The position numbers were made by a program, and so were the translations under genes. This document shows, in pieces, positions 1 through 7,642 of a stretch of DNA of 32,259 nucleotides. Origin of the DNA: Loktanella sp. (GTDB lineage Bacteria > Pseudomonadota > Alphaproteobacteria > Rhodobacterales > Rhodobacteraceae). The notes beneath the pieces were generated by a model. The model saw only the letters and a program-made list of their open reading frames with translations. It had not been told where the DNA came from and did no database searches. Numbering within the stretch: the first letter of the stretch is position 1; each line of letters opens with the position of its first letter. Location: the NCBI GenBank assembly GCA_024686085.1, contig JAIBDT010000038.1, forward strand, positions 1 through 32,259. Reading direction: 5' to 3'.

Positions 1-129
1 GTTGACTGGGTTGTTCTGACCGCCGCTATCGTTCTTTTGGGCGTTGCTGTTGGCAACTCTGTTGGTGGCGGTGCTAAGACACTTGCGACTGACGTAGGCG
101 CAGACATCGCGGCAATGGCGACTGAATAA
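1..129 (+). CDS. flp: Flp/Fap-type IVb pilin, 3' part only (5' end cut by window)
   Basis: Only the last 42 codons are present; the frame is open from base 1 and ends in TAA. It begins with VDWVVLTAAIVLLGVAVGNS, the hydrophobic core that follows the processing site in Flp pilins, and nearly matches the corresponding segment of the second pilin (299-487). Flp subunits are made as short prepilins, cleaved and methylated by a TadV/CpaA peptidase (here 10058-10552) and polymerised into the Tad pilus. The tail is short, Gly/Ala-rich and ends MATE. As the first gene of the locus, followed by a terminator-like hairpin, it is probably the major subunit; that rank is inferred. Confidence 0.88.
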   Translation, partial: VDWVVLTAAIVLLGVAVGNSVGGGAKTLATDVGADIAAMATE

Positions 130-149
130 TCCAACCGGATTGATTTGGC

Positions 150-184
150 TGGCCGCTCCTTGGAAACATGGGGCGGCCACTTTT
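150..184 (+). terminator. Stem-loop after first pilin gene, terminator or attenuator
   Basis: A 10-bp stem (150-159 pairs with 170-179, one G-U) closes a 10-base loop and is followed by C and four T. It lies about 20 bases after the pilin stop. It looks like a rho-independent terminator with a short T tract, so partial read-through into the rest of the locus is plausible; that would give pilin mRNA in excess over the machinery. Confidence 0.6.
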
Positions 185-298
185 CGTTAAGACTATGGTC
201 ATAAGATATCACGGTTAAATCATGCCATCGCCACTAATACGCCGCAAACCAAGGCTATTTGTAAACTAGCAGTATATTTTACAGGATTGGAACCTGAT

Positions 299-487
299 AT
301 GTTCAAACTATTGGGACGTTTCGCAAAGACCGAAGATGGTGCAGTCACCGTTGACTGGGTTGTTATTACCGCTGGCATTGTCTTGCTCGCGTCACTCGTC
401 GGCAACGGCATCCACGACGAGACAGTCGACCTGGGTGAGCGTGTCGGGACCCAAGTAGCCGAGATGAAAGCGAAAGACTGGGAGTAA
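299..487 (+). CDS. flp: Second Flp-family type IVb pilin
   Basis: A 62-residue prepilin. The leader MFKLLGRFAKTEDG is short and basic, with a likely cleavage after Gly14, then AVTVDWVV and a hydrophobic helix (about residues 18-36). The +5 position after cleavage is Asp and +6 is Trp, where canonical Flp pilins have Glu-Tyr; the first pilin has the same Asp-Trp. The C-terminal half is longer and much more charged than that of the first pilin. The ATG at 299 is chosen because it starts a normal leader; a TTG at 287 in the same frame would add four residues. It is probably a minor or alternative pilin, an inference from divergence and position. Confidence 0.85.
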   Translation: MFKLLGRFAKTEDGAVTVDWVVITAGIVLLASLVGNGIHDETVDLGERVGTQVAEMKAKDWE

Positions 488-562
488 CCAGTTTTCAAAG
501 TTCACCAATAGATCCGCTAATTTCAGCAAGCGGGTCAGCAAAAAAAGAAATTGAGGTACAAA

Positions 563-1417
563 ATGCGTTCAGTATTTGGACTGGTTCTCCTCCTTGGCAT
601 GGGCCTTGCAGGCTTTGCCGTCTATATGGTTCAGGGCTTTGTAAGTGAGCAGGAAACTGCCCTTGCACAAGAACGCGCCCGCGCCGCACAGAGCGTGCCG
701 ACCAGTAAGATTTATGCCCCAACCCGCACGATCCTTTACGGTGAGCCGATCACTGTCGATGACGTCGCGTTGATAGACTATGCGATCAAGCATATCCCAG
801 AGGGCGCATTTGCAACATTCGAAGAGTTGTTCCCAGAAGGCGAAGACACCCCGCGTGTTGTGTTGCGTCAGATGGAAAAGGACGAACCGGTCCTAGCGAT
901 TAAAGTGACCGAACCAGGTCAAGGCGCCGGTATTACGTCGCGCTTGGACCGCGGCATGCGTGCGTTCACAATCAAAGTTGATGTCGCCAGCGGTGTGTCG
1001 GGCTTTTTACGCCCAACCGATACTGTTGACGTCTATTGGAGCGGGAGTGTCCGTGGCGAAGGTCAGCATAGCTTTACCCAGCTGATCAAGTCCAATGTCG
1101 AGATTATTGCGATTGACCAATCCGCAAATGGCGAACGCAACGAAGCATCTATTGCCCGCACTGTCACGGTTCAGGTATCACCGCAGGATGTGGCCGTTTT
1201 GGCCCAAGCGCAGTCTACGGGCGCCTTGTCCCTGTCGCTTGTTGGTGACAACGACGATACCGTAACCGGTGAAATTCTGGTTAATCAGCGCAGCTTGCTA
1301 GGGCTTGCAGAACCTGTTGTCGCCCAAGTTGAAGAAGTTCAGCAGCGAGAAGTTTGCACAATCATCACCAACAAGGGTGGTGAGCGGGTTGAAGTTCCAA
1401 TCCCCTGCACAAACTAA
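563..1417 (+). CDS. cpaB: Tad pilus assembly protein CpaB/RcpC
   Basis: 284 residues from the ATG at 563, which has GAGGT six to ten bases upstream; the upstream TTG at 551 is not preferred. One N-terminal membrane helix (about residues 5-24) is followed by a periplasmic part with a SAF-type domain (about 47-115, containing APTRTILYGEPITVDDV) and a CpaB C-terminal domain. Two cysteines near the end (265 and 282) could form a disulfide. In Tad systems CpaB/RcpC is a periplasmic partner of the secretin. It lies between the pilins and the secretin gene, the usual order. Identification rests on domain layout, length and neighbours. Confidence 0.9.
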   Translation: MRSVFGLVLLLGMGLAGFAVYMVQGFVSEQETALAQERARAAQSVPTSKIYAPTRTILYGEPITVDDVALIDYAIKHIPEGAFATFEELFPEGEDTPRVVLRQMEKDEPVLAIKVTEPGQGAGITSRLDRGMRAFTIKVDVASGVSGFLRPTDTVDVYWSGSVRGEGQHSFTQLIKSNVEIIAIDQSANGERNEASIARTVTVQVSPQDVAVLAQAQSTGALSLSLVGDNDDTVTGEILVNQRSLLGLAEPVVAQVEEVQQREVCTIITNKGGERVEVPIPCTN

Positions 1418-1431
1418 AAAACCTTTGTTTT

Positions 1432-1468
1432 AAAGGGGTGCACCACTGCAAATGTGGTGCACCCCTTT
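1432..1468. other. Perfect 15-bp stem-loop between cpaB and cpaC
   Basis: Bases 1432-1446 are the exact reverse complement of 1454-1468, with a 7-base loop. The hairpin starts 14 bases after the cpaB stop. There is no T tract after it, so it is not a classical terminator; an mRNA-stabilising or processing element, or an attenuator, fits better. A smaller hairpin (1422-1426 with 1432-1436) uses the start of the left arm, so the two structures exclude each other. Confidence 0.7.
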
Positions 1469-1620
1469 GGTATGTGTACGTCTCACGCCGTTACGCATCT
1501 GCATCACTTTTGCACTGTAAGCTATTGATTCTTGAAATAAGTCTCGTTTCGGTGCAGTTTCAAATAGATGCGGGCAAAAAGACCCGATAAAATGAGGCGT
1601 GATCGGAGAGGCAGGTCACC

Positions 1621-3048
1621 ATGACATGTAAGAACTTTATCAAAGCTGTTGTAACCAGTTTTGCAATGACAGCTATATTCGCACCAGTTGCGACACAGGC
1701 TGAAACCTTGCGCGTGATGCGCGGCGCGCCGTCGAGCGCATTGAACGTCCCGATGAACAGGGCGGTTGTTGTTGAAAGCGACACCCCATTCACCGAGCTA
1801 TCGATCGCAAATCCAGGCATTGCGGATATTTCGTCATTATCGGACCGCACAATCTACGTATTGGGCAAGGAACCAGGCCGCACGACGCTGACGCTATTGG
1901 GTGGCGATGGCCGCCTGATTACCAATGTCGAAGTCCACGTCACCCCTGACATCGCAGAGTTCAAAGAACGTCTGACCCAAATTTTGCCCGGTGAGAACAT
2001 CGAAGTCCGTACCGCTAACAACGGCATCGTGCTTTCCGGCACCGTCAGTTCCATCGCCCGCCTTGATCGTGCAATGGAATTGGCGCAACGGTATGCCCCT
2101 GAGCGCGTTTCCAACCTGATGTCGGTCGGCGGCACACAACAAGTTATGCTAAAAGTGCGCTTTGCCGAAATGCAGCGCTCTGTGAGCAAGTCGCTGTCGT
2201 CCTCTATTGCATTGCAGGGCACTGGCCTTGGCGGCAATCTGGGCATGTCGGGCGGATCAAATACGCTGAGCAACTCTGGCGCGGTCACAAACGCCTTCAC
2301 TGGCTCGATCCCAACCAACAACGCCAATAACGGCGCTTTTCTGTTCGGCTTTAATGCTGGCGGCGTCGAAGTTGGCATTTTGCTCGAAGCTCTGGAATCC
2401 CGCGGCGTTGTCCGCACCTTGGCGGAACCAAACCTGACTGCATTGAGTGGCCAAGAGGCAAAGTTCCTTGCAGGGGGCGAGTATCCGATCCCTGTGTCCC
2501 AAGATAACGGTGCGATCACCATTGAATACAAGCCATTCGGTGTTGAATTGAACTTCACCCCGCGCGTTATTGATAACGATGTGATCAATCTCGAACTTTC
2601 CGCTGCTGTGTCATCTATCGACAGCACAAACGGCTTTACCGCCAACGGATTTACCATTGACGCATTTAAGCGCCGCGAAACATCAACAACTGTTGAAATG
2701 CGCGACGGGGAAAGCTTTGCGATTGCGGGCTTGCTGCAAGACGACTTTATGGATCTCAACGGTCAAGTGCCTTGGGTTGGCGACATCCCGATCCTTGGAT
2801 CGTTGTTCCGCAGTGCTGAATATGCACGCAACCAAACCGAGCTGGTCATTATTGTGACGCCACATCTTGTCACACCGACACGTGGTGAAGTGCTGGCATT
2901 GCCAACTGACCGTGTGCAGCCGCCATCCGAGCGTGATCTGTTCCTATTTGGCCGTGTTGCCGCAGACAAAGCCCCACAAAAAGGTGGCGCCGGCGAAGTT
3001 GCACGCCAAGACTTTAGTGGCTCTTACGGCTATGTGTTGGATGATTGA
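1621..3048 (+). CDS. cpaC: Tad pilus outer-membrane secretin CpaC/RcpA
   Basis: 475 residues. A signal peptide ends at about Ala27 (ATQA|ET). A pilus-type N domain (about 36-105) and a BON-like segment (about 105-175, QILPGENIEVRTANNGIVLSG) precede the secretin domain (about 230-425), which contains LEALESRGVVRTLAEPNLTA and the late segment VPWVGDIPILGSLFRS. This protein forms the multimeric outer-membrane channel through which the Flp pilus leaves. A GGAGAG lies about ten bases before the ATG. It is about 200 bases downstream of cpaB, separated by the strong hairpin, and is followed closely by the OmpA-like lipoprotein gene. Confidence 0.95.
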   Translation: MTCKNFIKAVVTSFAMTAIFAPVATQAETLRVMRGAPSSALNVPMNRAVVVESDTPFTELSIANPGIADISSLSDRTIYVLGKEPGRTTLTLLGGDGRLITNVEVHVTPDIAEFKERLTQILPGENIEVRTANNGIVLSGTVSSIARLDRAMELAQRYAPERVSNLMSVGGTQQVMLKVRFAEMQRSVSKSLSSSIALQGTGLGGNLGMSGGSNTLSNSGAVTNAFTGSIPTNNANNGAFLFGFNAGGVEVGILLEALESRGVVRTLAEPNLTALSGQEAKFLAGGEYPIPVSQDNGAITIEYKPFGVELNFTPRVIDNDVINLELSAAVSSIDSTNGFTANGFTIDAFKRRETSTTVEMRDGESFAIAGLLQDDFMDLNGQVPWVGDIPILGSLFRSAEYARNQTELVIIVTPHLVTPTRGEVLALPTDRVQPPSERDLFLFGRVAADKAPQKGGAGEVARQDFSGSYGYVLDD

Positions 3049-3064
3049 TAAGGATCGCAGGACA

Positions 3065-3706
3065 ATGAAAACTGTACTGATCGCGACGACAGCTTGTCTG
3101 ATGTTGACCGCTTGCGGCCAATCTAATGATATCCGCCAAGGCTTTAACAGTCCTGCTGGCTCGCAAATTGACGATGGTCATTTCGGCGCGGCCACAATGA
3201 ATAACTCGCTTATTCAATCAGGCGATGCCGATTATACCATCAATTTGGCGCGCCGCTTTGCCGCAGAAATCAATTCGACCATCACCTTCCCGTTCAATTC
3301 CACCGCTTTGGATGAAACTGCCCGTTCAACGCTGCGTCAACAAGCAGCTTGGATCAAACAGTTCCCTGAAGTGCGCTTTAAGGTCTTTGGCCATACCGAT
3401 CTTGTCGGTAGCCAAGCCTACAACCGTCAACTTGGACTGCGCCGCGCACAAGCAGCCGTGATTTACCTGACCAGCCAAGGTATCAGCAAATCCCGCCTTG
3501 AGGCAGTGGTGTCATTTGGGGAAACCCAACCGATTATCGTGACTGAAGGCCAAGAGCGTCGCAATCGTCGCACAGTGACTGAAGTATCCGGTTTCGTGAA
3601 GAACCACCCGATGGTTCTGAACGGCAAATACGCCGAAGTCATCTTCCGCGAATATGTTGCTAGTGCGGTTCCAGGCACTGCGGTTACTGCCGCCACAGGC
3701 GAGTAA
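3065..3706 (+). CDS. OmpA-family lipoprotein of the tad locus
   Basis: 213 residues from the ATG at 3065, which gives a perfect lipoprotein leader (LTAC, lipidated Cys17); the frame is open further upstream but that would overlap cpaC by about 180 bases. The OmpA C-terminal domain covers about residues 72-175, with the peptidoglycan-binding signature GHTD (Asp112) and the Arg pair at 126-127. It should be an outer-membrane lipoprotein tethered to the cell wall. It occupies the place where other alphaproteobacteria carry cpaD, so it may support the secretin; that role is inferred. It is 16 bases downstream of the cpaC stop, so the two are likely cotranscribed. Confidence 0.88.
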   Translation: MKTVLIATTACLMLTACGQSNDIRQGFNSPAGSQIDDGHFGAATMNNSLIQSGDADYTINLARRFAAEINSTITFPFNSTALDETARSTLRQQAAWIKQFPEVRFKVFGHTDLVGSQAYNRQLGLRRAQAAVIYLTSQGISKSRLEAVVSFGETQPIIVTEGQERRNRRTVTEVSGFVKNHPMVLNGKYAEVIFREYVASAVPGTAVTAATGE

Positions 3707-3722
3707 ATCGTTAAAATTTGAT

Positions 3723-3758
3723 TGTTCACGCGATGCCAATGCGTGAACACCCCCCCCC
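3723..3758. other. 9-bp hairpin directly followed by a C9 tract
   Basis: TGTTCACGC (3723-3731) pairs perfectly with 3741-3749 around a 9-base loop; nine C follow at 3750-3758. The element is 16 bases after the OmpA-like stop. The C run makes it unlike a terminator on this strand. Function unknown. Confidence 0.5.
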
Positions 3759-3764
3759 GAAAAG

Positions 3765-3803
3765 TCGTCATCGTCCCAAAATATCAAACAATGACGATCT
3801 TTT
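3765..3803 (+). terminator. Weak terminator-like hairpin upstream of cpaE
   Basis: TCGTCAT (3765-3771) pairs with ATGACGA (3791-3797) around a 19-base loop and is followed by a T5 run. The stem is short and the loop long, so this is a weak candidate. A TTGACA at about 3813 suggests a separate start of transcription for cpaE in the same gap, but no convincing -10 box is seen. Confidence 0.3.
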
Positions 3804-3964
3804 TGACCCAATCTTGACACGATTGCCCCCCACAAATGGTCCAAAGGGTTAACCACGTTCATCGAGTCGGTGCACATGGGGCAGCTGTTTGGGTCTTGTT
3901 GACGTGATTTTCACTCATATCGGACATCTTGCGACTGCGGCCCACAAACAAAGGACGTATCGTT

Positions 3965-5209
3965 ATGAGCAGCGCAGTTTTAAAATCAGACCAACACCCT
4001 ATCGTGGCTTGCACAATTAGCCGCGATGTTCAGATATTTGATCTTTTGATCGAGGATATGGAAACCGCCTTGGGTGAAAACTGGGGTGATCTTTCATTCG
4101 ACGACGCCGCCGCATATTTGCAGCAGCCAGAAGCACAAGATCTTCAGTTTGTAACCATCGCGATGGACCATGAAGATGAAGAGCGGATCGCTGATATTAC
4201 GCATATCATCTCGGTTGCGAAATCACGTGAAATCAAGGTGATCTTGATCACCGAAGACGTCAGCACAGCCGCCTTGCACCAGTTGTTGCGCGAGGGTGGC
4301 GATGAATTCATCCCCTACCCTCTGCCAGAGGCGGAATTGTCCCGTGCGATTGAACGCGTTTTGACCCCGATCGAACAGGTCGTGGCACAGCCAGACGACG
4401 AAGTTAAACTAAAGCCGACTGGCACCCATGATGGTGTTGTCATTCCTGTGCACGGCATGGCTGGCGGTACTGGTGCTACGACTTTCGCAGTCAACCTTGC
4501 GTGGGAGCTGGCCAATATCAGCAAGACCGAAACACCGCGCGTTTGCCTGCTCGATTTTGACCTGCAATTCGGGACAGTATCGACCTATCTTGACCTGCCG
4601 CGCCGCGAGACAGTTTTGGAACTGCTCAGCGATACAGAAGTCGTCGATAGTGAAGCATTTATGCACGCCCTTTTGCCCTATGAGCAGAAGATACATGTGT
4701 TGACCGCACCAACCGACATGATCCCGCTCGACATGGTGACACCAGAAGATGTCGGACGTTTGATCGGCATTGCACGTGCCAATTTTGACTATGTGATCAT
4801 TGATATGCCATCCACAATGGTCGAATGGTCCCAGACCATTCTTGAGGCCGCGCATGTTTATTTTGCAATTCTCGAACTTGATATGCGCTGCGCCCAAAAC
4901 ACGTTGCGCCTAAAGCGAGCGTTACAGTCCGAAGATCTGCCGTTTGAAAAGTTGCGCTTTGTTCTCAATCGCGCCCCCGGATTTACCGATCTGAACGGCA
5001 AAAGCCGCGTGAAGCGACTGGCCGACAGTTTGGGCATCGGCATTGAAGTGATGCTACCAGATGGCGGCAAACAGGTCGGTCAGACAAACGATCACGGCGC
5101 ACCTTTGGGTAACGCCGTTCCCAAAAACGCCTTGCGCAAAGAGATCGCTAAGCTTGCAAAGTCTGTTCACGAGATCAACCAAGCGGATGAAGCCGTCGCA
5201 AAAGGGTAA
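3965..5209 (+). CDS. cpaE: CpaE/TadZ, MinD-like localisation ATPase of the Tad pilus
   Basis: 414 residues from the ATG at 3965 (AAGGA about ten bases upstream); an in-frame start at 3929 lacks this. Residues about 10-130 resemble an atypical receiver domain (VTIAMDHEDEERIADITHII). From about 155 there is a MinD/ParA-like domain: GGTGATT (167-173) in the Walker A position, then VCLLDFDLQFGTVSTYLDLP and DYVIIDMPS. The Walker loop lacks both usual lysines, which is known in the CpaE/TadZ family. CpaE places the Tad machine in the cell and is encoded just before the motor ATPase CpaF (11-base gap). Confidence 0.93.
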   Translation: MSSAVLKSDQHPIVACTISRDVQIFDLLIEDMETALGENWGDLSFDDAAAYLQQPEAQDLQFVTIAMDHEDEERIADITHIISVAKSREIKVILITEDVSTAALHQLLREGGDEFIPYPLPEAELSRAIERVLTPIEQVVAQPDDEVKLKPTGTHDGVVIPVHGMAGGTGATTFAVNLAWELANISKTETPRVCLLDFDLQFGTVSTYLDLPRRETVLELLSDTEVVDSEAFMHALLPYEQKIHVLTAPTDMIPLDMVTPEDVGRLIGIARANFDYVIIDMPSTMVEWSQTILEAAHVYFAILELDMRCAQNTLRLKRALQSEDLPFEKLRFVLNRAPGFTDLNGKSRVKRLADSLGIGIEVMLPDGGKQVGQTNDHGAPLGNAVPKNALRKEIAKLAKSVHEINQADEAVAKG

Positions 5210-5220
5210 GGACTAAACCT

Positions 5221-6660
5221 ATGTTTTCGAAGTATAAAAAGTCAGGCACGCTGGCAACAGCCAATGAAAAGCCAACCCTTGCCGCAGTTCCCACAGCCGC
5301 CCCGGCTGAGGCGGAACGAAAGTCTTTGATGCGCGCAAAGCCGAATGCCGCAGCAGAGGTCGCCCCCGTTGATAAAGAAAAGCGCCGCAAGGAACGTTTT
5401 GGCGAGATCAAGCTAGAGCTTCACAAGGCCCTGCTGGATAACTTGAACCTTGCTGCCCTCGAGACCGCTTCTGAGGCGGACTTGCGCGCCGAGATCAACG
5501 CGATTTCGCAAGAGACTATGGAAGAACTGGGCATCGTTCTGAACCGCGAAGAACGCCAGACCCTCAGCCAAGATCTATACTTTGAAGTGACGGGCCTCGG
5601 CCCGCTTGAGACCCTTTTGAAAGACGAAACGGTCAACGATATTCTTGTGAACGGTCCACAGCAAATTTTCGTGGAACGTGATGGTAAGCTGGAACTGACC
5701 GACGTCACCTTCAAAGACGAAAAGCACCTGTTGCGCATCATCGACAAGATCGTATCTGCGGTGGGTCGTCGTGTTGACGAAAGTAATCCCTATGTCGATG
5801 CGCGACTTGCTGACGGCTCGCGCTTCAACGCGATGGTTGGCCCGATTGCCGTTGACGGCAGCCTTGTTTCCATTCGTAAGTTTAAGAAGGAAAAGCTGGG
5901 CATTGACGAATTGGTCAAGTTTGGTGCCTTTACCGAAGAAATGGCCGCTTATCTTCAAGCCGCGGTTGCCTGCCGTTTGAACGTCATTGTGTCAGGCGGT
6001 ACGGGTTCTGGTAAAACGACTACGCTGAATGCGTTGTCATCGTTCATTGATAACCACGAACGCATCCTGACGATCGAGGATACGGCCGAACTTCAACTGC
6101 AACAGACCCACGTTGGCCGCATGGAAAGCCGTCCGCCAAACGTCGAAGACAAGGGCGCGGTTACTCAGCGCGACTGTCTCAAAAACGCGCTGCGTATGCG
6201 TCCAGACCGAATTATCGTTGGGGAAACCCGTGGCGAAGAAGTTATCGACATGTTGCAGGCCATGAACACAGGTCACGACGGATCAATGACCACAATCCAC
6301 GCCAACTCTGCACGAGATGGTGTGTCACGTTTGGAAAACATGATCGCGATGGCAGGCATTGAGATGCCAATCAAAGCGACACGCAGCCAGATTTCATCAG
6401 CTGTGAACCTGATTGTGCAGGCCTCGCGCCTGCAGGACGGATCCCGCCGCATGACGTCGATTACCGAGATCACCGGCATGGAAGGTGATGTTATCTCTAT
6501 GCAGAAAATTTTCCGCTACCAGCGTGTTGGTCTGACCCCAGAGAACAAGATCATCGGCCATTTCACGGCCACAGGCGTGCGTAGCCACTTCTCTGATCGC
6601 TTTAAATTGTGGGGCTATGACCTGCCGCCGCAAATCTTTGAACCTATGGTCGCGGAGTAG
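5221..6660 (+). CDS. cpaF: CpaF/TadA, Tad pilus motor ATPase
   Basis: 479 residues. The secretion ATPase core has Walker A GGTGSGKT (259-266), Walker B/Asp box RIIVGE (330-335), and the His box [13 protein letters not shown] (from about 350). A charged N-terminal region of about 100 residues precedes the N-terminal domain ([14 protein letters not shown]). This cytoplasmic hexamer powers pilus extension, and in some Tad systems also retraction. AAGGA lies about nine bases before the ATG. It sits between cpaE and tadB, with five bases to tadB, so the motor and its platform are translated from one message. Confidence 0.97.
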   Translation: MFSKYKKSGTLATANEKPTLAAVPTAAPAEAERKSLMRAKPNAAAEVAPVDKEKRRKERFGEIKLELHKALLDNLNLAALETASEADLRAEINAISQETMEELGIVLNREERQTLSQDLYFEVTGLGPLETLLKDETVNDILVNGPQQIFVERDGKLELTDVTFKDEKHLLRIIDKIVSAVGRRVDESNPYVDARLADGSRFNAMVGPIAVDGSLVSIRKFKKEKLGIDELVKFGAFTEEMAAYLQAAVACRLNVIVSGGTGSGKTTTLNALSSFIDNHERILTIEDTAELQLQQTHVGRMESRPPNVEDKGAVTQRDCLKNALRMRPDRIIVGETRGEEVIDMLQAMNTGHDGSMTTIHANSARDGVSRLENMIAMAGIEMPIKATRSQISSAVNLIVQASRLQDGSRRMTSITEITGMEGDVISMQKIFRYQRVGLTPENKIIGHFTATGVRSHFSDRFKLWGYDLPPQIFEPMVAE

Positions 6661-6665
6661 TCACT

Positions 6666-7631
6666 ATGATTTCGGCAGCACCTATCATTTACATCGTCAT
6701 CTTCGCCGCGGTTATCGCGATTGTCCAGGGTGCCTATCTTGTCATCTTTGGCAAATCGATCAGCCTGAATGGTAAGGTTAATCGTCGCCTAGAGTTGTTG
6801 GAAAAAGGCGGCGGTCGCGAACAGGTTCTGGAACAGCTCCGCAAGGAAATGACCCAGCATATGAAATCGCAGAGCATCCCGCTCTATTCGATTTTGGCAA
6901 CCAAAGCGCAAAAAGCAAACATCGCCTTTTCTCCGGCCCAACTAATCATGATCATGGGTGTCGTCAGCGTTGTGGCATTTGTCGGTCTGACAGTCGGCAC
7001 GGGCGTCGGTACCGAAGTTCGCGGCGTTTTGGCTGTTTTGATGGGCGTTGGCGGTGTCTTTGTTTGGATTTCCAGTAAGGCCAATAAACGGATGTCTATG
7101 CTTGAGGAACAACTGCCTGAGGCAATCGAATTGATGGTTCGGTCATTGCGCGTCGGTCACCCGTTCTCGTCTGCGATTTCGATCGTAGCCCATGAGATCG
7201 CCGACCCGCTTGGCACCGAAATGGGCATTATCTCGGATGAATCGGCTTATGGCCGCGATGTCGGTGAATGTTTGAAAGCGATGGCTGAACGTCTCGATAT
7301 GCAGGATTTGCGCTTTCTCGCGGTTGCCGTGACGATCCAACAGACATCGGGTGGTAACCTGGCTGAGATCCTCGATGGATTGGCTAAGGTGATCCGGTCC
7401 CGTTTCCGCCTGTTCCGCCGTGTGAAAGCGATTACTGCCGAGGCAAAATGGTCAGGCAAATTGCTGTCCGCATTCCCCGTTGTCGCTGTGATCGGGGTGA
7501 ACGTCGTCGAACCCACATACTTTGACGAAGTCATGGAATCTTCGGTCTTCATTCCCGCCTGTTTAGTCGTCGGATTTCTATTGGTGTTGAACCTGATCGT
7601 CATGCGCGCACTTGTGAACATTAAAGTTTAG
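6666..7631 (+). CDS. tadB: TadB, inner-membrane platform protein
   Basis: 321 residues with a type II secretion F domain. An N-terminal membrane helix (about 6-28) is followed by a cytoplasmic stretch, a pair of helices at about 90-135, the F-domain core (LPEAIELMVRSLRVGHPFSSA), and C-terminal helices from about 270. TadB and TadC form the inner-membrane platform that couples CpaF to pilin assembly. It starts five bases after cpaF, with GGAG near the cpaF stop as its ribosome site, and precedes tadC by 11 bases. Confidence 0.95.
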   Translation: MISAAPIIYIVIFAAVIAIVQGAYLVIFGKSISLNGKVNRRLELLEKGGGREQVLEQLRKEMTQHMKSQSIPLYSILATKAQKANIAFSPAQLIMIMGVVSVVAFVGLTVGTGVGTEVRGVLAVLMGVGGVFVWISSKANKRMSMLEEQLPEAIELMVRSLRVGHPFSSAISIVAHEIADPLGTEMGIISDESAYGRDVGECLKAMAERLDMQDLRFLAVAVTIQQTSGGNLAEILDGLAKVIRSRFRLFRRVKAITAEAKWSGKLLSAFPVVAVIGVNVVEPTYFDEVMESSVFIPACLVVGFLLVLNLIVMRALVNIKV

Positions 7632-7642
7632 GAACCAGTCAG

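Noticed and set aside
1854-2759. Long open frame of 301 codons on the minus strand inside cpaC
   Set aside because: It is fully antisense to the secretin gene, its translation shows no domain, and the secretin is certain by motifs and context.
2867-3064. Longer N-terminus for the OmpA-like lipoprotein
   Set aside because: It would overlap cpaC by about 180 bases and bury the perfect lipoprotein leader that begins at 3065.
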